Of a DNA stretch of 64,000 nt, positions 1-9,534 are shown one piece after another. A program made the position numbers and the translations under genes. Within the stretch, counting starts at the first letter, position 1. The number at the start of each line of letters is the position of its first letter. The stretch is from Palsa-883 sp963826975 (GTDB lineage: Bacteria > Pseudomonadota > Alphaproteobacteria > Acetobacterales > Acetobacteraceae): NCBI GenBank assembly GCA_963826975.1, contig CAWGZJ010000011.1:744001-808000 (forward strand). The letters are read 5' to 3'. Under the pieces are notes generated by a model. That model did not search any database. It had not been told where the DNA came from and was given only the letters and a program-made list of their open reading frames with translations.

Positions 1-588
1 CGCAGCGTGATGCGTGCGTTGATGCTGATGCCATTGATGATACCGCCCGTGATCACCGCGTTGATGTGGAAGATCATGATGGCCTCGACGCAGGCGGGCA
101 TTTTGAATTACGTGCTGTCGTTCCTCGGCGTGAATCCCATCAACTGGTTCGGTTCCCCGCACGGGGCGGTCGTTTCGATAATGATCATCGACACATGGGG
201 TAACCTGCCATTCGTGGCGTTGATCCTGCTTGGTGCGCTGCAGGCGCTGCCCACCGAGCCGTACGAGGCCGCCGTCGTCGACGGCGCCAGTCCCATTGCC
301 ATCCTGCGCTATCTCACCTTGCCGCTGTTGACCCCATTCATCTTGCTTGCCGTCACGTTCCGCACGATGGACTCCCTGCGGATTTTCGACGTGATCTATG
401 CGACCACGATGGGGGGGCCGGACGATGCGACTACCAACCTTCAGATCATGGCCTACCAGTATTCGTTCCAATGGTACCAAATGGGCAAGGGCGCGGCCCA
501 GGTCATCATCCTGCTCCTGCTGGTGGTCATGACCAGCTACATGCTGCTGCGGCTGTGGAACCGCACGGCGGACGCGGTGGCCCGATGA
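1..588 (+). CDS. ABC sugar-type importer permease, 5' truncated by window edge
   Basis: Inner-membrane permease of a binding-protein-dependent importer of the MalF/UgpA type. The reading frame is open from base 1, so the true start lies upstream of the window. Several hydrophobic helices are visible. The cytoplasmic loop EAAVVDGASPIAILRYLTLP is the classic EAA motif that docks the ATPase. The stop codon overlaps the ATG of the next permease (ATGA at 585-588), so the two are translationally coupled and should form a heterodimeric channel. The binding protein and ATPase are not in the window. A carbohydrate or polyol substrate is inferred from family only; nothing in the sequence fixes it. Confidence 0.9.
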   Translation, partial: RSVMRALMLMPLMIPPVITALMWKIMMASTQAGILNYVLSFLGVNPINWFGSPHGAVVSIMIIDTWGNLPFVALILLGALQALPTEPYEAAVVDGASPIAILRYLTLPLLTPFILLAVTFRTMDSLRIFDVIYATTMGGPDDATTNLQIMAYQYSFQWYQMGKGAAQVIILLLLVVMTSYMLLRLWNRTADAVAR

Positions 589-1453
589 CCTCCCCAGCCA
601 TACCTTGGCGGCGGCGTGCGTGGAGCGTCGCGGTCGTGGCGGCCGCAGTCGCGCTTTTCCTGTGGACTGTTTTCCCGTTCATCTGGATCCTGTTGACGTC
701 GTTGAAGAACGCCGGGGACATCATCTCCGTGCCGCCGAAGTTCGTATTCAAGCCGACATTCGATAACTATGCCGCACTCGTCCTGGGGGAGCATCGGGCG
801 GATACGCCTCCGCGCGCCCGGATTTTCCGCGGTATTTCCTGAACAGCATGATCATCTCGACCGGCGCCGTGACGCTGTCGCTGCTGGCCAGCATTCCCGC
901 CGCCTACGCGCTGGCCCGCTTCACCTTCCCACTGAAGAACACAGTAGCCTTCGTATTCATGAGCTTCCGGTTCGTGCCGTTCATCGCCTTCGTGATCCCG
1001 CTCTACCTTCTGTATCAGCGCCTCGGACTGTACAATACGTATACTGGGCTGATCTTCGTCTATCAGCTCATCACGCTGCCGTTCACCATCTGGTTGCTGC
1101 GCAGCTTCTTCATGGAGATCCCCTTGGAGATCCAGGAAGCGGCAAAGATCGACGGTTGTTCCGCGTTGGGTGTGCTCGTCCGGGTGATCCTGCCGCTGAG
1201 CGTGCCCGGCATCGCCGTCACGGTCATTCTGGGGTTCATGTTCTGCTGGAACGCATTCAACTATCCATTGATGTTGGCGGGCCGCGAGACGTTCCCGGTG
1301 ACGGTAGGGGCCATTCAATTCATTTCCTATGAGCAGGTGCTGTGGGGCCAGATGGCCGCGGCCACGATCGTCGCCACCGTGCCGCAGCTGGTGCTCAGCC
1401 TGATGGTGCAGAAATATATCGTTCGCGGTTTGACCATGGGAGCGGTGCGCTGA
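585..1453 (+). pseudogene. ABC sugar-type importer permease (MalG-like), frameshifted
   Basis: Second permease of the importer, MalG/UgpE type. The N-terminal part (from ATG 585, one clear membrane helix) reads in one frame to a stop at 842. The rest, with the DFPRYFLNS segment, EAAKIDGCSALGVLVRVILP loop and terminal helices, reads in another frame. Adding one G to the run of five G at 785-789 restores a continuous 289-residue protein of normal family length, with the sequence running through LGGASGGYASARPDFPRYFL. So the fault is a single-base loss in a homopolymer: either a real inactivating mutation or a sequencing error. No other domain is missing. No gene follows in the operon. Confidence 0.85.
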
Positions 1454-1652
1454 GCCGGTGGCTTGCCGCGCTTGGCGCCGGGACTCTGTCAGAATTTGCG
1501 CCAGGTCGTCCGGCAGTCGATATCGGCAGGAAGCCGAACACACTGTCGGGCGCGGCCATTTGATGGCCCGATAGCCACGTCCAACGATGATGCAGAGCGT
1601 TCCATAGCGTGACCCTGGAGTAGGGTGGCCCGCCCCAAGAGTGCGTGATGCT

Positions 1653-1668
1653 GTTGTCCATGGACAAC
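1653..1668. promoter_or_regulatory. Putative IclR-family operator (16-bp perfect palindrome)
   Basis: GTTGTCCATGGACAAC is a perfect 16-bp inverted repeat about 70 bp upstream of the acyl-CoA synthetase start. It matches 12 of 16 positions of a site at 5774-5789, just ahead of the IclR gene. A further half-site-like TTGACAAC follows at about 1680. The assignment to the IclR protein is inferred from this pairing. Confidence 0.55.
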
Positions 1669-1736
1669 GCTATGCTCATATTGACAACATGCTGGGTGCC
1701 GCGCTTAGTCTTCTCCAAACGGAGCGAGGCCACGCC

Positions 1737-3320
1737 ATGCCGAAGCTGACCGACTACACCGCGTATGCCGACGCCCAACGCCATTTCTCTACCGCGCGGC
1801 TGTGGGAGTTGTTCGACGGCAGCCGGGATCGGTTCAACATCGGCTGGGAGTGCGTGGACCGGCACGTGAGCGGCGACCGGATCGCGCTGCGTGTCGCTCA
1901 TGCCGAGGGACACGACGAAACGATCAGCTTTGCCACGTTGGCGGCAACGTCGTCGCGGCTTGCGCACTGGCTCGCGGCGCAGGGCGTGATGCCGGGCGAT
2001 CGGGTGGCGATCATGCTCGAACCCGGCCTGGCCTTCTACGCGGCGCTGTTCGGCGTCGTGAAGCGGGGCGCCGTGGCGGTCCCATTGTTCACCCTGTTCG
2101 GCGCCGACGGCGTCGCGGCGCGCACCCGGGACTGCGCGCCGCGCCTGCTGCTGACCACGCCGGAGAAGGCTGTGACACTGACCGGGTTGGACGATGTTCG
2201 CATCGTCGCCGCGGATGCTGCGTTCATGGCCGCTCTGGCGGGTTATGCAGATCGATACGAGCCCAAGACGGCCGCCTCCGACATGGCGATTTTCCAGTAC
2301 ACCTCGGGCACCACGCGGGAGGTCCCAGCGGCGATCAAGCACACGCATCGAGCGCTGGTGGTGGTAATGAATGCGGCGCTGTACGGCGCCGGGCTGCGGC
2401 CCGGAGATCGGTTTTTCTGTCCGTCCTCGCCGGCCTGGGGCCACGGACTGTGGCACGGCACCCTGGCACCACTGGCGTTGGGGATCGAGACCGGCGCCTA
2501 CGCGGGCAAGTTCGGTGCGGAACGGCTGTTGCGGGCGTTGCAGGACTATGGCTCGACGAATTTGTCGGCCGCGGCGACCCATTACCGGATGATCAAGACG
2601 TCCGGCGTGGCCGAGTCGTATCGAACGGCGCTGGGTAAACTGTCGTTCACCGGAGAACCGATCGACCACGATACCGCTGCGTATATTCAGGATATTTTCG
2701 GCGCCACGCTGTGCAGCATGTACGGCACGACCGAGGTCGGAGTCATCCTGACTAACTACCCCGGCGCCGCCGATTTCCCGGTCAAGGATGGATCGCTCGG
2801 GCGGCCGGTTCCGGGTGTCGAGGTCGAGGTGCAGCGCCCCGATGGTTCACGCTGCGCGCCGGGCGAACTGGGCGAGATCAAGGTGCGCCGGCACGACACC
2901 TGGTTCCCGACCAAGGATCGCGGTCGGATCGACGCAGACGGGTATTTCTACCACGCGGGCCGCGCGGATGACGTGATCATTTCGGCGGGTTGGACGATGA
3001 GCGCAGTGGAGATCGAGGACGCGCTGCTGAAGCATCCGGCCGTCCACGCGGCCGCGGTGATCGGGGTGCCGGACGCGCTGCGCGGCCTGGTTGTGAAGGC
3101 GTTCATCGTGCCAGCCGCCGGTCATGCAGCGGATGCCGACGCGGTTGCGGATATCCAGACCTTTGTGCGCAACCGCCTGGGCCAGCACGAATTCCCCCGC
3201 CTGATTGCCTTCGTGGCAGACCTGCCGCGGACGCCGGCCGGGAAGATCAACCGCAAAGCGCTGCGCGATCAGGAAGCGGCCGCAACAATCAACGCCAGCA
3301 GGCAAACGGAGACCGCATGA
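1737..3320 (+). CDS. Acyl-CoA synthetase (AMP-forming, acetyl-CoA-synthetase-like)
   Basis: Member of the ANL adenylating superfamily; it would activate a carboxylic acid to its CoA thioester through an acyl-adenylate in the cytoplasm. Visible motifs are the P-loop-like FQYTSGTT, the MYGTTEVG adenine-binding segment, the KDRGRIDADGYFYHAGRADD hinge region and a C-terminal PRTPAGKINRKALR carrying the catalytic lysine. The start at 1737 is chosen because GGAGCGAGG lies at the right distance; longer in-frame starts upstream would run through the palindrome at 1653-1668. The protein is 527 residues, normal for the family. The following MaoC-like gene overlaps by four bases (ATGA), so the two act in one pathway. 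Substrate is unknown. Confidence 0.9.
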   Translation: MPKLTDYTAYADAQRHFSTARLWELFDGSRDRFNIGWECVDRHVSGDRIALRVAHAEGHDETISFATLAATSSRLAHWLAAQGVMPGDRVAIMLEPGLAFYAALFGVVKRGAVAVPLFTLFGADGVAARTRDCAPRLLLTTPEKAVTLTGLDDVRIVAADAAFMAALAGYADRYEPKTAASDMAIFQYTSGTTREVPAAIKHTHRALVVVMNAALYGAGLRPGDRFFCPSSPAWGHGLWHGTLAPLALGIETGAYAGKFGAERLLRALQDYGSTNLSAAATHYRMIKTSGVAESYRTALGKLSFTGEPIDHDTAAYIQDIFGATLCSMYGTTEVGVILTNYPGAADFPVKDGSLGRPVPGVEVEVQRPDGSRCAPGELGEIKVRRHDTWFPTKDRGRIDADGYFYHAGRADDVIISAGWTMSAVEIEDALLKHPAVHAAAVIGVPDALRGLVVKAFIVPAAGHAADADAVADIQTFVRNRLGQHEFPRLIAFVADLPRTPAGKINRKALRDQEAAATINASRQTETA

Positions 3321-4459
3321 ACCCGGAACCCACACGGCTTTTCGCCCGGATCACCGATCAGGCGCTGGACGCGTTGCGCGCCCGCAAGGATCAGCGGATC
3401 GAGAACACCGCCGAACCGTGGTGCCATGAGGCGACGCGCGACAACATCCGCCATTACGCGCACGGAATCGGCGACGACAACCCGCTGTGGTGCGATCCAG
3501 GCTATGCCGCGAAAACCCGCTTCGGCGACATCGTGGCGCTGCCGAGTTTCCTGTTCACCACCAGCCGTATCATTTCCGGCTATGTCGGCGGGATCCCCGG
3601 CGTGCATGCGATGTGGGCAGGCGCGGACTGGACCTGGCACAAGCCGGTGCTGCGCAACCAGGCGATCTCCACCGAGGCCTGGCTGAAGGATCTGATCGAG
3701 CACGACACGAAATTCGCCGGACGTGCGATTCAGCAGATCTACCACGTCAATTTCTTCAATCCGGCCGGCGACCTGGTGGCCGAGGCGGACAGTTGGTGCT
3801 TTCGCACCGACCGCGACCAGGCGCGCGAGCATGGCACCAAATACAGCGAAGTCCGCGCCCGGCCGCCACGGGTCTATACCGAGAAGGACCTGGAGCGCGT
3901 GTACGAGCTTTACGCGGCCGAAGAAATCCGCGGTGCCACGCCGCGCTACTGGGAAGACGTGACCGTCGGGGACAAGCTGCCGACCATGGCGAAGGGGCCG
4001 ATGACGGTCACCGGCTTCATCGCCTACGCGCAGGGCTGGGGCGGGCTGTATATCCGCGCCAACAAGCTGGCCTGGCGGCAAGCGCAGCATCACCCTGGGC
4101 TGGGCATCAAGAACCGGTTCGGCATTCCGGACTGTCCGGAGCGGGTACACTGGGAGCCGGAATTCGCGCTGATGGTCGGCGCACCCGGTGCCTATGACTA
4201 CGGCCCGGAGCGCTGCTCCTGGCTGACGCACCACTTGACCAACTGGATGGGCGACGACGGATTTCTGCGCCGCGCCACCTGCAAGATCCGCCGGCACAAT
4301 CCCGAGGGTGACCTGTTGTTCATCGACGGCACGGTGGTGCGCCGGTTCGAGGAGGACGGGCGTCACCTGATCGAGATCGAGCAGGCGGCGCACAACCAGG
4401 ATGGTGAACTCTCGGTGCTGGGCAGCGGGTTTGTCGAGTTGCCGAGCCGATCCGGGTGA
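3317..4459 (+). CDS. MaoC/FAS1-like dehydratase-domain protein
   Basis: 380-residue cytoplasmic protein with two hot-dog-fold regions. The N-terminal half carries the FAS1-like dehydratase pattern (HYAHGIGDDNPLWCD, then FGDIVALPSFLF). The second half begins near the YWEDVTVGDKLP segment typical of MaoC-like enoyl-CoA hydratases. It should hydrate or dehydrate an acyl-CoA made by the synthetase encoded just upstream, with which its start codon overlaps. The product class is well supported, the exact substrate is not. The gene converges on the substrate-binding protein gene, with only eight bases between the stops. Confidence 0.85.
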   Translation: MNPEPTRLFARITDQALDALRARKDQRIENTAEPWCHEATRDNIRHYAHGIGDDNPLWCDPGYAAKTRFGDIVALPSFLFTTSRIISGYVGGIPGVHAMWAGADWTWHKPVLRNQAISTEAWLKDLIEHDTKFAGRAIQQIYHVNFFNPAGDLVAEADSWCFRTDRDQAREHGTKYSEVRARPPRVYTEKDLERVYELYAAEEIRGATPRYWEDVTVGDKLPTMAKGPMTVTGFIAYAQGWGGLYIRANKLAWRQAQHHPGLGIKNRFGIPDCPERVHWEPEFALMVGAPGAYDYGPERCSWLTHHLTNWMGDDGFLRRATCKIRRHNPEGDLLFIDGTVVRRFEEDGRHLIEIEQAAHNQDGELSVLGSGFVELPSRSG

Positions 4460-4467
4460 GCGGGCGA

Positions 4468-5697
4468 TCAGGTGTGAACGAGGTTGCAGCCCGTCTCGTT
4501 CAGCGGCGCGTAGGCATCCTTGCCGGGGATCGTCGCGACCGGCTCATAAAAGTCCCATTTGTGCGTTGATTTGGCACTGGGCTTGACGCGCCAGACATGC
4601 ATCGGGTCCTGCAACTGGCCGTTGGGCTGCACCGGCACGTTGTCATGGTAGAAGTCGTTCACCGGCATGGCGTGCATCTTCGCCACCACCGCGTCGGCAT
4701 CAAGGGTGCCGGCCGACTGAACGCCACGCATCCAGTGCAATGCGGCCGAATAATCGGCGGCCTGCGCCATCGTCGGCGGCTGATCCATTCGTTTCGCGAA
4801 TCGCTCGGTCCACGCACGTGTCCGCGGGGTCAGATCCCAGTAGAACGAATTGGTCAGCACAAGGCCTTCGCAGACGTCCTGACCGAGTGCCAAGACGTCG
4901 GTGACGAACATGACCAGTGTGGCGAGGCTCTGACCGCCTTTGACGATGCCGAATTCGGCCGCCTGCTTGATGCAGTTCTGCAAGTCGACGCCGGCATTGG
5001 CGAACCCGATGACTTTGGCGCCCGATGTGCGGGCCTGCAGCAGGGCGCTGGAGAAGTCGGCGGTGCCGAGCGGCGCGCGAACACTGCCGAGGACCTGGCC
5101 GCCGGCCGCCTTGACGAACTGTTCAGTGGCGGCCTGCAGGGAATAGCCGAACTGGTAGTCGGCGGTGATGAAGAACCAGGAGGTGCCGCCGGCTCGCGTA
5201 AGGGCGTCGCCGGTGCCCTTGGCGAGCGAGTAAGTGTTCGCCCAGAAATGGAACCCATAGGGCGAGCAGAACTTGCCGGTGAATTCGGTGGCCGCCGGTC
5301 CGTTGCCGAGGTAGATTGTTTTCTTCTCGCGCGCGACTTCCTGGACGGCGAGGCCGGACGAGGTGGCACCGCCGTCGACCAGAAGGTCGAAGCCGCTGTC
5401 GATCCAGGCGCGTGCCTGTGCGCTGGCGATGTCGGGCTTGTTCTGGATGTCGGCCTGCTGCACCTCGATCGTCCGGCCGAGCAGGGTGCCGCCGAAATCC
5501 TCGACGGCGAGTTCCACGGCGATCTTGGCGCCGGGGCCGTTGACGTTGCGATACGGACCAGCGACGTCGCTCAGCAGCCCGATGCGGATCGGCATCGATG
5601 CGGCCTGGGCTCGGATCATAGCGGGGCGCGCCAGCGCGGCGGCGGTTGCAGCGGCGAGCGCCATGCGGCGGGTGATCGCGTTGGGCGGATTTTTCAT
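4468..5697 (-). CDS. ABC transporter substrate-binding protein, branched-chain amino acid type
   Basis: Periplasmic type I binding protein (Peripla_BP_6/LivK-like), 409 residues. The N-terminus carries a signal peptide with a twin-arginine-like TRRMALAAATAAAL stretch. The mature protein begins near MPIRIGLLSDVAGPYRNVNG, the usual first strand and ligand loop of the family. Proteins of this group often bind amides, short acids or aromatic acids rather than leucine. Its own permeases are not adjacent. The gene is convergent with the MaoC-like gene and divergent from iclR, with the putative operator at 5774-5789 between them, so IclR control is plausible. Confidence 0.9.
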   Translation of the reverse strand: MKNPPNAITRRMALAAATAAALARPAMIRAQAASMPIRIGLLSDVAGPYRNVNGPGAKIAVELAVEDFGGTLLGRTIEVQQADIQNKPDIASAQARAWIDSGFDLLVDGGATSSGLAVQEVAREKKTIYLGNGPAATEFTGKFCSPYGFHFWANTYSLAKGTGDALTRAGGTSWFFITADYQFGYSLQAATEQFVKAAGGQVLGSVRAPLGTADFSSALLQARTSGAKVIGFANAGVDLQNCIKQAAEFGIVKGGQSLATLVMFVTDVLALGQDVCEGLVLTNSFYWDLTPRTRAWTERFAKRMDQPPTMAQAADYSAALHWMRGVQSAGTLDADAVVAKMHAMPVNDFYHDNVPVQPNGQLQDPMHVWRVKPSAKSTHKWDFYEPVATIPGKDAYAPLNETGCNLVHT

Positions 5698-5773
5698 TGG
5701 ATGTGACTTTCCCCGGAACGGTTTCGGCGGGAAGGTGAGCCTGGGTGGGTGTTGTTGTCAAATAGGACTCTAT

Positions 5774-5789
5774 ATTGTATATGGACAAT
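5774..5789. promoter_or_regulatory. Putative IclR operator between binding-protein gene and iclR
   Basis: ATTGTATATGGACAAT is an imperfect 16-bp palindrome that matches the perfect palindrome at 1653-1668 at 12 of 16 positions, including the right arm ATGGACAA. It lies in the divergent region and overlaps the upstream candidate start codons of iclR (TTG 5775, ATG 5781), which suggests autoregulation and argues for a downstream translation start. Confidence 0.55.
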
Positions 5790-5804
5790 ACAACGAATGG
5801 TCGT

Positions 5805-6650
5805 ATGAAGAAGGCCATGAGTACGGTTGTGACGCCTCGGGCTGCGGCTGGGCCGGCGGCCAGGGCACCGCGGATCCGGCAGGTGCCGGCGCTGTCGCGC
5901 GGCATCGCGATCCTGCGTCTGCTGGGGCGCAGCGACGCGCCGCTGGGCGTACATGAAATCGCCCGCGCGCTCGACCTTGTGCCCAGCACATGCCTGCACA
6001 TCCTGCGGGTGCTGACCGGCGAACATCTGGTGGCGATGGACAAGGCGACGAAGAAATACAGCGTTGCCGCGGGATTGGTTGCCCTGGCGCGCACCGCGTT
6101 GCGCCAGCACACGTTTCCGGCGGAGGTGCAGCCTGACCTGGATGAATTGTCGGAGCTGTACGGCGCGACGGCGATCGGCGTGGAGGCGAGCGGTCTGGAG
6201 CACATGGTTGTCGTAGCGCTGGCACGCGCCGTTTCGCCGCTTCAGGTGCATGTCGAGATCGGCAGCCGGTTTCCCGCCCTGATCAGCGCGACGGGGCGCT
6301 GCCTGGCGGCGTTCGCGGCGTATCCATGGTCGGAGATCAAGGCGCGGTTCGCGCGGCTGCGCTGGGACGTGCCGCCGACGCTGGAAGCGTGGCGTGCCGA
6401 GGTGGAGGCGACACGGCTTGGGGGCTATGCCATCGACGATGGGCAATACATTCGCGGCGTGAGCATCGTCGCGGCGCCGGTGCACATGGCGAACGGATCG
6501 ATGAACGCGCTGGTGGTTGTCGGCGTCAGCGAGCAGATGCGGCGGATCGGGCTGACCGAGATGGGCACCGAATTGCGCGGCCGGGCGGCCCGTCTGACGG
6601 AGGCGTTCGGGGGGCGGACAGTGGGTGGTGGTGCTGCCAGCGGAACGTGA
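5805..6650 (+). CDS. IclR-family transcriptional regulator
   Basis: DNA-binding regulator with an N-terminal winged helix-turn-helix (QVPALSRGIAILRLLGR, then PLGVHEIARALDLVPSTCLH) and a C-terminal effector domain ending with AAPVHMANGSMNALVVVG, typical of IclR. About 281 residues from ATG 5805. The start is uncertain: TTG 5775 and ATG 5781 overlap the operator-like palindrome, and ATG 5817 has AAGAAGG only two bases away. It is divergent from the binding-protein gene and probably controls it and the synthetase/MaoC pair through the two related palindromes, with a catabolic intermediate as ligand. This last point is inference. Confidence 0.88.
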   Translation: MKKAMSTVVTPRAAAGPAARAPRIRQVPALSRGIAILRLLGRSDAPLGVHEIARALDLVPSTCLHILRVLTGEHLVAMDKATKKYSVAAGLVALARTALRQHTFPAEVQPDLDELSELYGATAIGVEASGLEHMVVVALARAVSPLQVHVEIGSRFPALISATGRCLAAFAAYPWSEIKARFARLRWDVPPTLEAWRAEVEATRLGGYAIDDGQYIRGVSIVAAPVHMANGSMNALVVVGVSEQMRRIGLTEMGTELRGRAARLTEAFGGRTVGGGAASGT

Positions 6651-6756
6651 GTTCGAACTCCCGCCGCGTTTCGCGCCGGCTGGCGCGCCCGCCACGGTGG
6701 TTGCGGTAGCGTGATCACACTGTACATTCCCGCCTGGGATGCCCAAGGGGGAAATC

Positions 6757-7974
6757 ATGATGCGCGGCAGATGCGTGGCGTCGTTGTTCGCAGTGGGCCT
6801 GGTGCTCGTAGCGGCGTCGGCTGCACAAGCGGGTTCACCCCAGACTGCCAGGATCCAGGCGGCCCTGGAGGCATGGCTGACCGACCGCGCGGCGGCCGAA
6901 AAGGTGACTTGCATCGCCGCCTACATCAGCTTTGGGGATCCCGGTCCGGCCATCGAGGCGTTCGCCGGCAAGGTCGGCAGCGGTCCACAGGAGCCGCCGA
7001 TCCGCCAGGGCACGCTGTTCCAGATGGGCAGCACGTCGAAGTCCTTTACGGCGGCTTTGATCCTGCAGCTTGAGGCCGCGGGCAGGCTGTCCATCGATGA
7101 CACGCTTGGCAAATGGCTGCCGCAATACCCGGCGTGGAAGGACGTGAGCGTCCGGCGGCTTCTCAATATGACGAGCGGCATTCCAAACTATTCCGAGACC
7201 GAAGCGATGTCCCGCATCTGGGTGAGCGATGCCACGCGCGAGCTGACTGCCGAGGACCTGATAAAACTTGCGTATCCCACCGGCGCCGGCGACCTGCCGG
7301 CGAGCAGCGGGTATCACTACTCGAACACCAACTACATCCTGGCCGGCATGATCGCGGCGAAGGCGGCTGGCCAGTCCTATCGTGATCTGGTGCATCAAAT
7401 GGTCATCGGAACGTTCGGGTTGGATAGCACGTTCTATGAAAGCGGGGCATATCCAGCCGCGGTGACCGCTCGGCTGGCGCACGGCTATTTCGCCAACCCC
7501 GCCTGCGCCGACTATCAGCCGAATTGCACCCGCTCCTGGAACCTTCCGCTGATGGGACGTGACGTTCGCGGGATGAACACCTCGTGGGCGCAGGCGGCAG
7601 GCGGTGCAATCGCCGATGCGCGCGATGTGGATCGTTGGATGCGCGCGGTGTTCGAGGGGCGCGTGGTGCCCCCCAAGCAGCAATCGGAATGGATGGCGCT
7701 TGTATCGACCAAGACGGGCGAGCCGATCGCGGAGGTGTCGGCCGATGATCCGCGCGGATTTTCACTCGGTCTGGGCAAGGCCGTTCTTAGACCGATCGGG
7801 GCGCATTGGTACTACCAGGGCGAGACCCTGGGCTACCGGACGCTTTATGTGTGGTTCGAGCAGGAGAACATTATGATCACGCTACAGACCAATTCGCAGC
7901 CGGCAGCGGACGCGGACAAGCTGCATGACTTATTGGGCACCATCTATCAAATCGTGCGGGACGACGCGAAGTAG
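6757..7974 (+). CDS. Secreted serine hydrolase, class C beta-lactamase/PBP fold
   Basis: Exported enzyme of the beta-lactamase class C / D-aminopeptidase / esterase family (Pfam Beta-lactamase). A signal peptide covers roughly residues 1-25. The catalytic S92-T-S-K95 lies in MGSTSKSF, and Y188-S-N190 forms the second active-site motif. A GETLGY segment near the C-terminus takes the place of the usual H/K-T-G strand. The start at 6757 follows AAGGGGGA at good spacing; 6739 and 6760 are alternatives. The substrate is not predictable: family members include esterases, peptidases and true beta-lactamases. It is the last gene before the island boundary at 7987. Confidence 0.85.
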   Translation: MMRGRCVASLFAVGLVLVAASAAQAGSPQTARIQAALEAWLTDRAAAEKVTCIAAYISFGDPGPAIEAFAGKVGSGPQEPPIRQGTLFQMGSTSKSFTAALILQLEAAGRLSIDDTLGKWLPQYPAWKDVSVRRLLNMTSGIPNYSETEAMSRIWVSDATRELTAEDLIKLAYPTGAGDLPASSGYHYSNTNYILAGMIAAKAAGQSYRDLVHQMVIGTFGLDSTFYESGAYPAAVTARLAHGYFANPACADYQPNCTRSWNLPLMGRDVRGMNTSWAQAAGGAIADARDVDRWMRAVFEGRVVPPKQQSEWMALVSTKTGEPIAEVSADDPRGFSLGLGKAVLRPIGAHWYYQGETLGYRTLYVWFEQENIMITLQTNSQPAADADKLHDLLGTIYQIVRDDAK

Positions 7975-7986
7975 GGAAGGCGGGCC

Positions 7987-8049
7987 AAGTCATTGATTTC
8001 CTTGGCGTCCCGTACCGGGAATCGAACCCGTGTTACCGCCGTGAAAGGG
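7987..8049. repeat. attL: displaced 3' part of tRNA-Glu, left end of island
   Basis: This 63-bp stretch repeats 43683-43744 in direct orientation with a single one-base indel. It holds the tRNA-Glu 3' part from the anticodon loop through the encoded CCA plus 16 downstream bases. The extra C in the T-stem region would not be tolerated in a working tRNA, which fits a copy that is no longer under selection. Confidence 0.92.
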
Positions 8050-8196
8050 TAGTAACTCCGTCCCAGGCAATCCCGCGCCGTTCAGCTAATAGCCTGATAT
8101 TGCGAAAGAGTGTCCCACGCAATCCCATTGCGTTCCGGCTCATCTATGCCGTATGTATGCCGCATATGCCGTATGGCATGTGGGAGGGCTTGCCTG

Positions 8197-9501
8197 ATGC
8201 CTCGGAAAACGCGGGACGATCGATTGGACACACGCACGGCGCGGTTGAAGCTGGCGCCGCGGCCGGAACCGTACTGGCGGAACATCCAGGACGGCCGCGC
8301 CATCGGGTATCGGCGCGTGCCCAGCGGCAAAGCAGGGTCGTGGATCGCGCGCTGGTATGCGTCTGGCGACGGCCGGCGCTATCGGGCACTTGGTGCGGCG
8401 GACGACATGCTCGACGCGGACGGCGCAGACACTCTGTCGTTCTCGCAAGCTCAGGACAAGGCCAGGGCGTGGTTCGCCGAGGTGCAGCGCAACGGTGGGC
8501 ATGTTGTTGAACCGCTGACGGTGCGCGACGCCATGACGACATACGAGGCGGATTACTTGGTGCGCGGCGGTAAAGCCGTCACCGATCTGCACACCACGAT
8601 CAATGCCCACATCCTGCCAGCGCTCGGCGACAAGCTGGTTAATGACCTGACGCGCCCTGTGCTCAAGGCGTGGCACCAGAAGCTGGCCACGTCCCCCGCA
8701 CGCCTGCGCACCAAGGCGGGCGCAAAGAAACGCAGGGTGCGGGTGGTGGCGGAGGACGACGCGGATGGCAACAGAGCGCGGCGAGCCACTGCAAACCGGG
8801 TGCTCACGGTGCTTAAGGCGGCGTTGAACCACGCGCGGGCGGAGGAGAAGGTGACGTGTCCCAGCGATGCTTGGGCCGCTGTGAAGCCGTTTAAGGGCGT
8901 CGACGCGGCGCGGGTGCGCTACCTGCCGGACGATGAAGCGCGCAGGCTGGTGAACGCCTGCCCGACAGATCTGCGTCGGCTGGTTTCGGCGGCGTTGGTG
9001 ACAGGGTGCCGGTACGGAGAACTTGCGAGACTTCGGGCGGCGGACTTCGATGCCACCGGCCGCGTTCTTCACATTCGACAGTCAAAGGGCAGCAAGCCGC
9101 GCGCCGTGCCGCTCACCGACGATGCAGCGCGATTCTTTGGCACCGAGACGGCGGGCAGGGCACCTGGCGCGCTGATCTTGGCCCGCGAAGATGGTGGCGG
9201 ATGGGGAAAATCGCATCAATTCCGGCCGCTGCGGGAAGCCTGCGAGAATGCCAAGATCGCACCCGCCGCATCGTTTCACGTCTTGCGACACACCTTCGCG
9301 TCGCGGTTGGTGATGAAGGGTGTGCCGATGTCGGTCTGTGCCGCCGCGATCGGCGACAGCGAGGCAATTTGCGCCAAGCACTACGCGCACCTTGCGCCGT
9401 CCTACATCGCCGACACGATCCGCGAGCACGGCGGCGGCCTTGGCATCGTGCCGCTGACAAACGTGATGCCGCTTCGCCCCATCGCGTCGCCTGTCGCCTG
9501 A
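8197..9501 (+). CDS. Tyrosine recombinase (island integrase)
   Basis: 434-residue site-specific recombinase. The C-terminal catalytic domain shows the first arginine box GCRYGELARLR, a K-containing beta-hairpin (HIRQSKGSKPRAVPL), the HVLRHTFASRL box with H-x-x-R, and KHYAHLAPSYI with the nucleophilic tyrosine. The N-terminal arm-binding and core-binding regions are present. Start 8197 is preceded by GGGAGGGCT; longer in-frame starts extend into the att region. Its place 150 bp inside attL, reading into the island, is the usual layout for tRNA-targeting integrases. It should catalyse integration and, with an excisionase that I cannot identify, excision. Confidence 0.92.
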   Translation: MPRKTRDDRLDTRTARLKLAPRPEPYWRNIQDGRAIGYRRVPSGKAGSWIARWYASGDGRRYRALGAADDMLDADGADTLSFSQAQDKARAWFAEVQRNGGHVVEPLTVRDAMTTYEADYLVRGGKAVTDLHTTINAHILPALGDKLVNDLTRPVLKAWHQKLATSPARLRTKAGAKKRRVRVVAEDDADGNRARRATANRVLTVLKAALNHARAEEKVTCPSDAWAAVKPFKGVDAARVRYLPDDEARRLVNACPTDLRRLVSAALVTGCRYGELARLRAADFDATGRVLHIRQSKGSKPRAVPLTDDAARFFGTETAGRAPGALILAREDGGGWGKSHQFRPLREACENAKIAPAASFHVLRHTFASRLVMKGVPMSVCAAAIGDSEAICAKHYAHLAPSYIADTIREHGGGLGIVPLTNVMPLRPIASPVA

Positions 9502-9534
9502 GCGGCACCATCCGCACCGGCGAGCGAGGTGGTG

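Noticed and set aside
1395..2669. Long minus-strand open frame opposite the acyl-CoA synthetase
   Set aside because: Arg/Gln-rich translation without motifs; it is the high-GC antisense shadow of a clear AMP-binding gene.
7987..8049. Second functional tRNA-Glu
   Set aside because: Only the 3' half is present, with an extra base; the 5' acceptor and D arm are missing.
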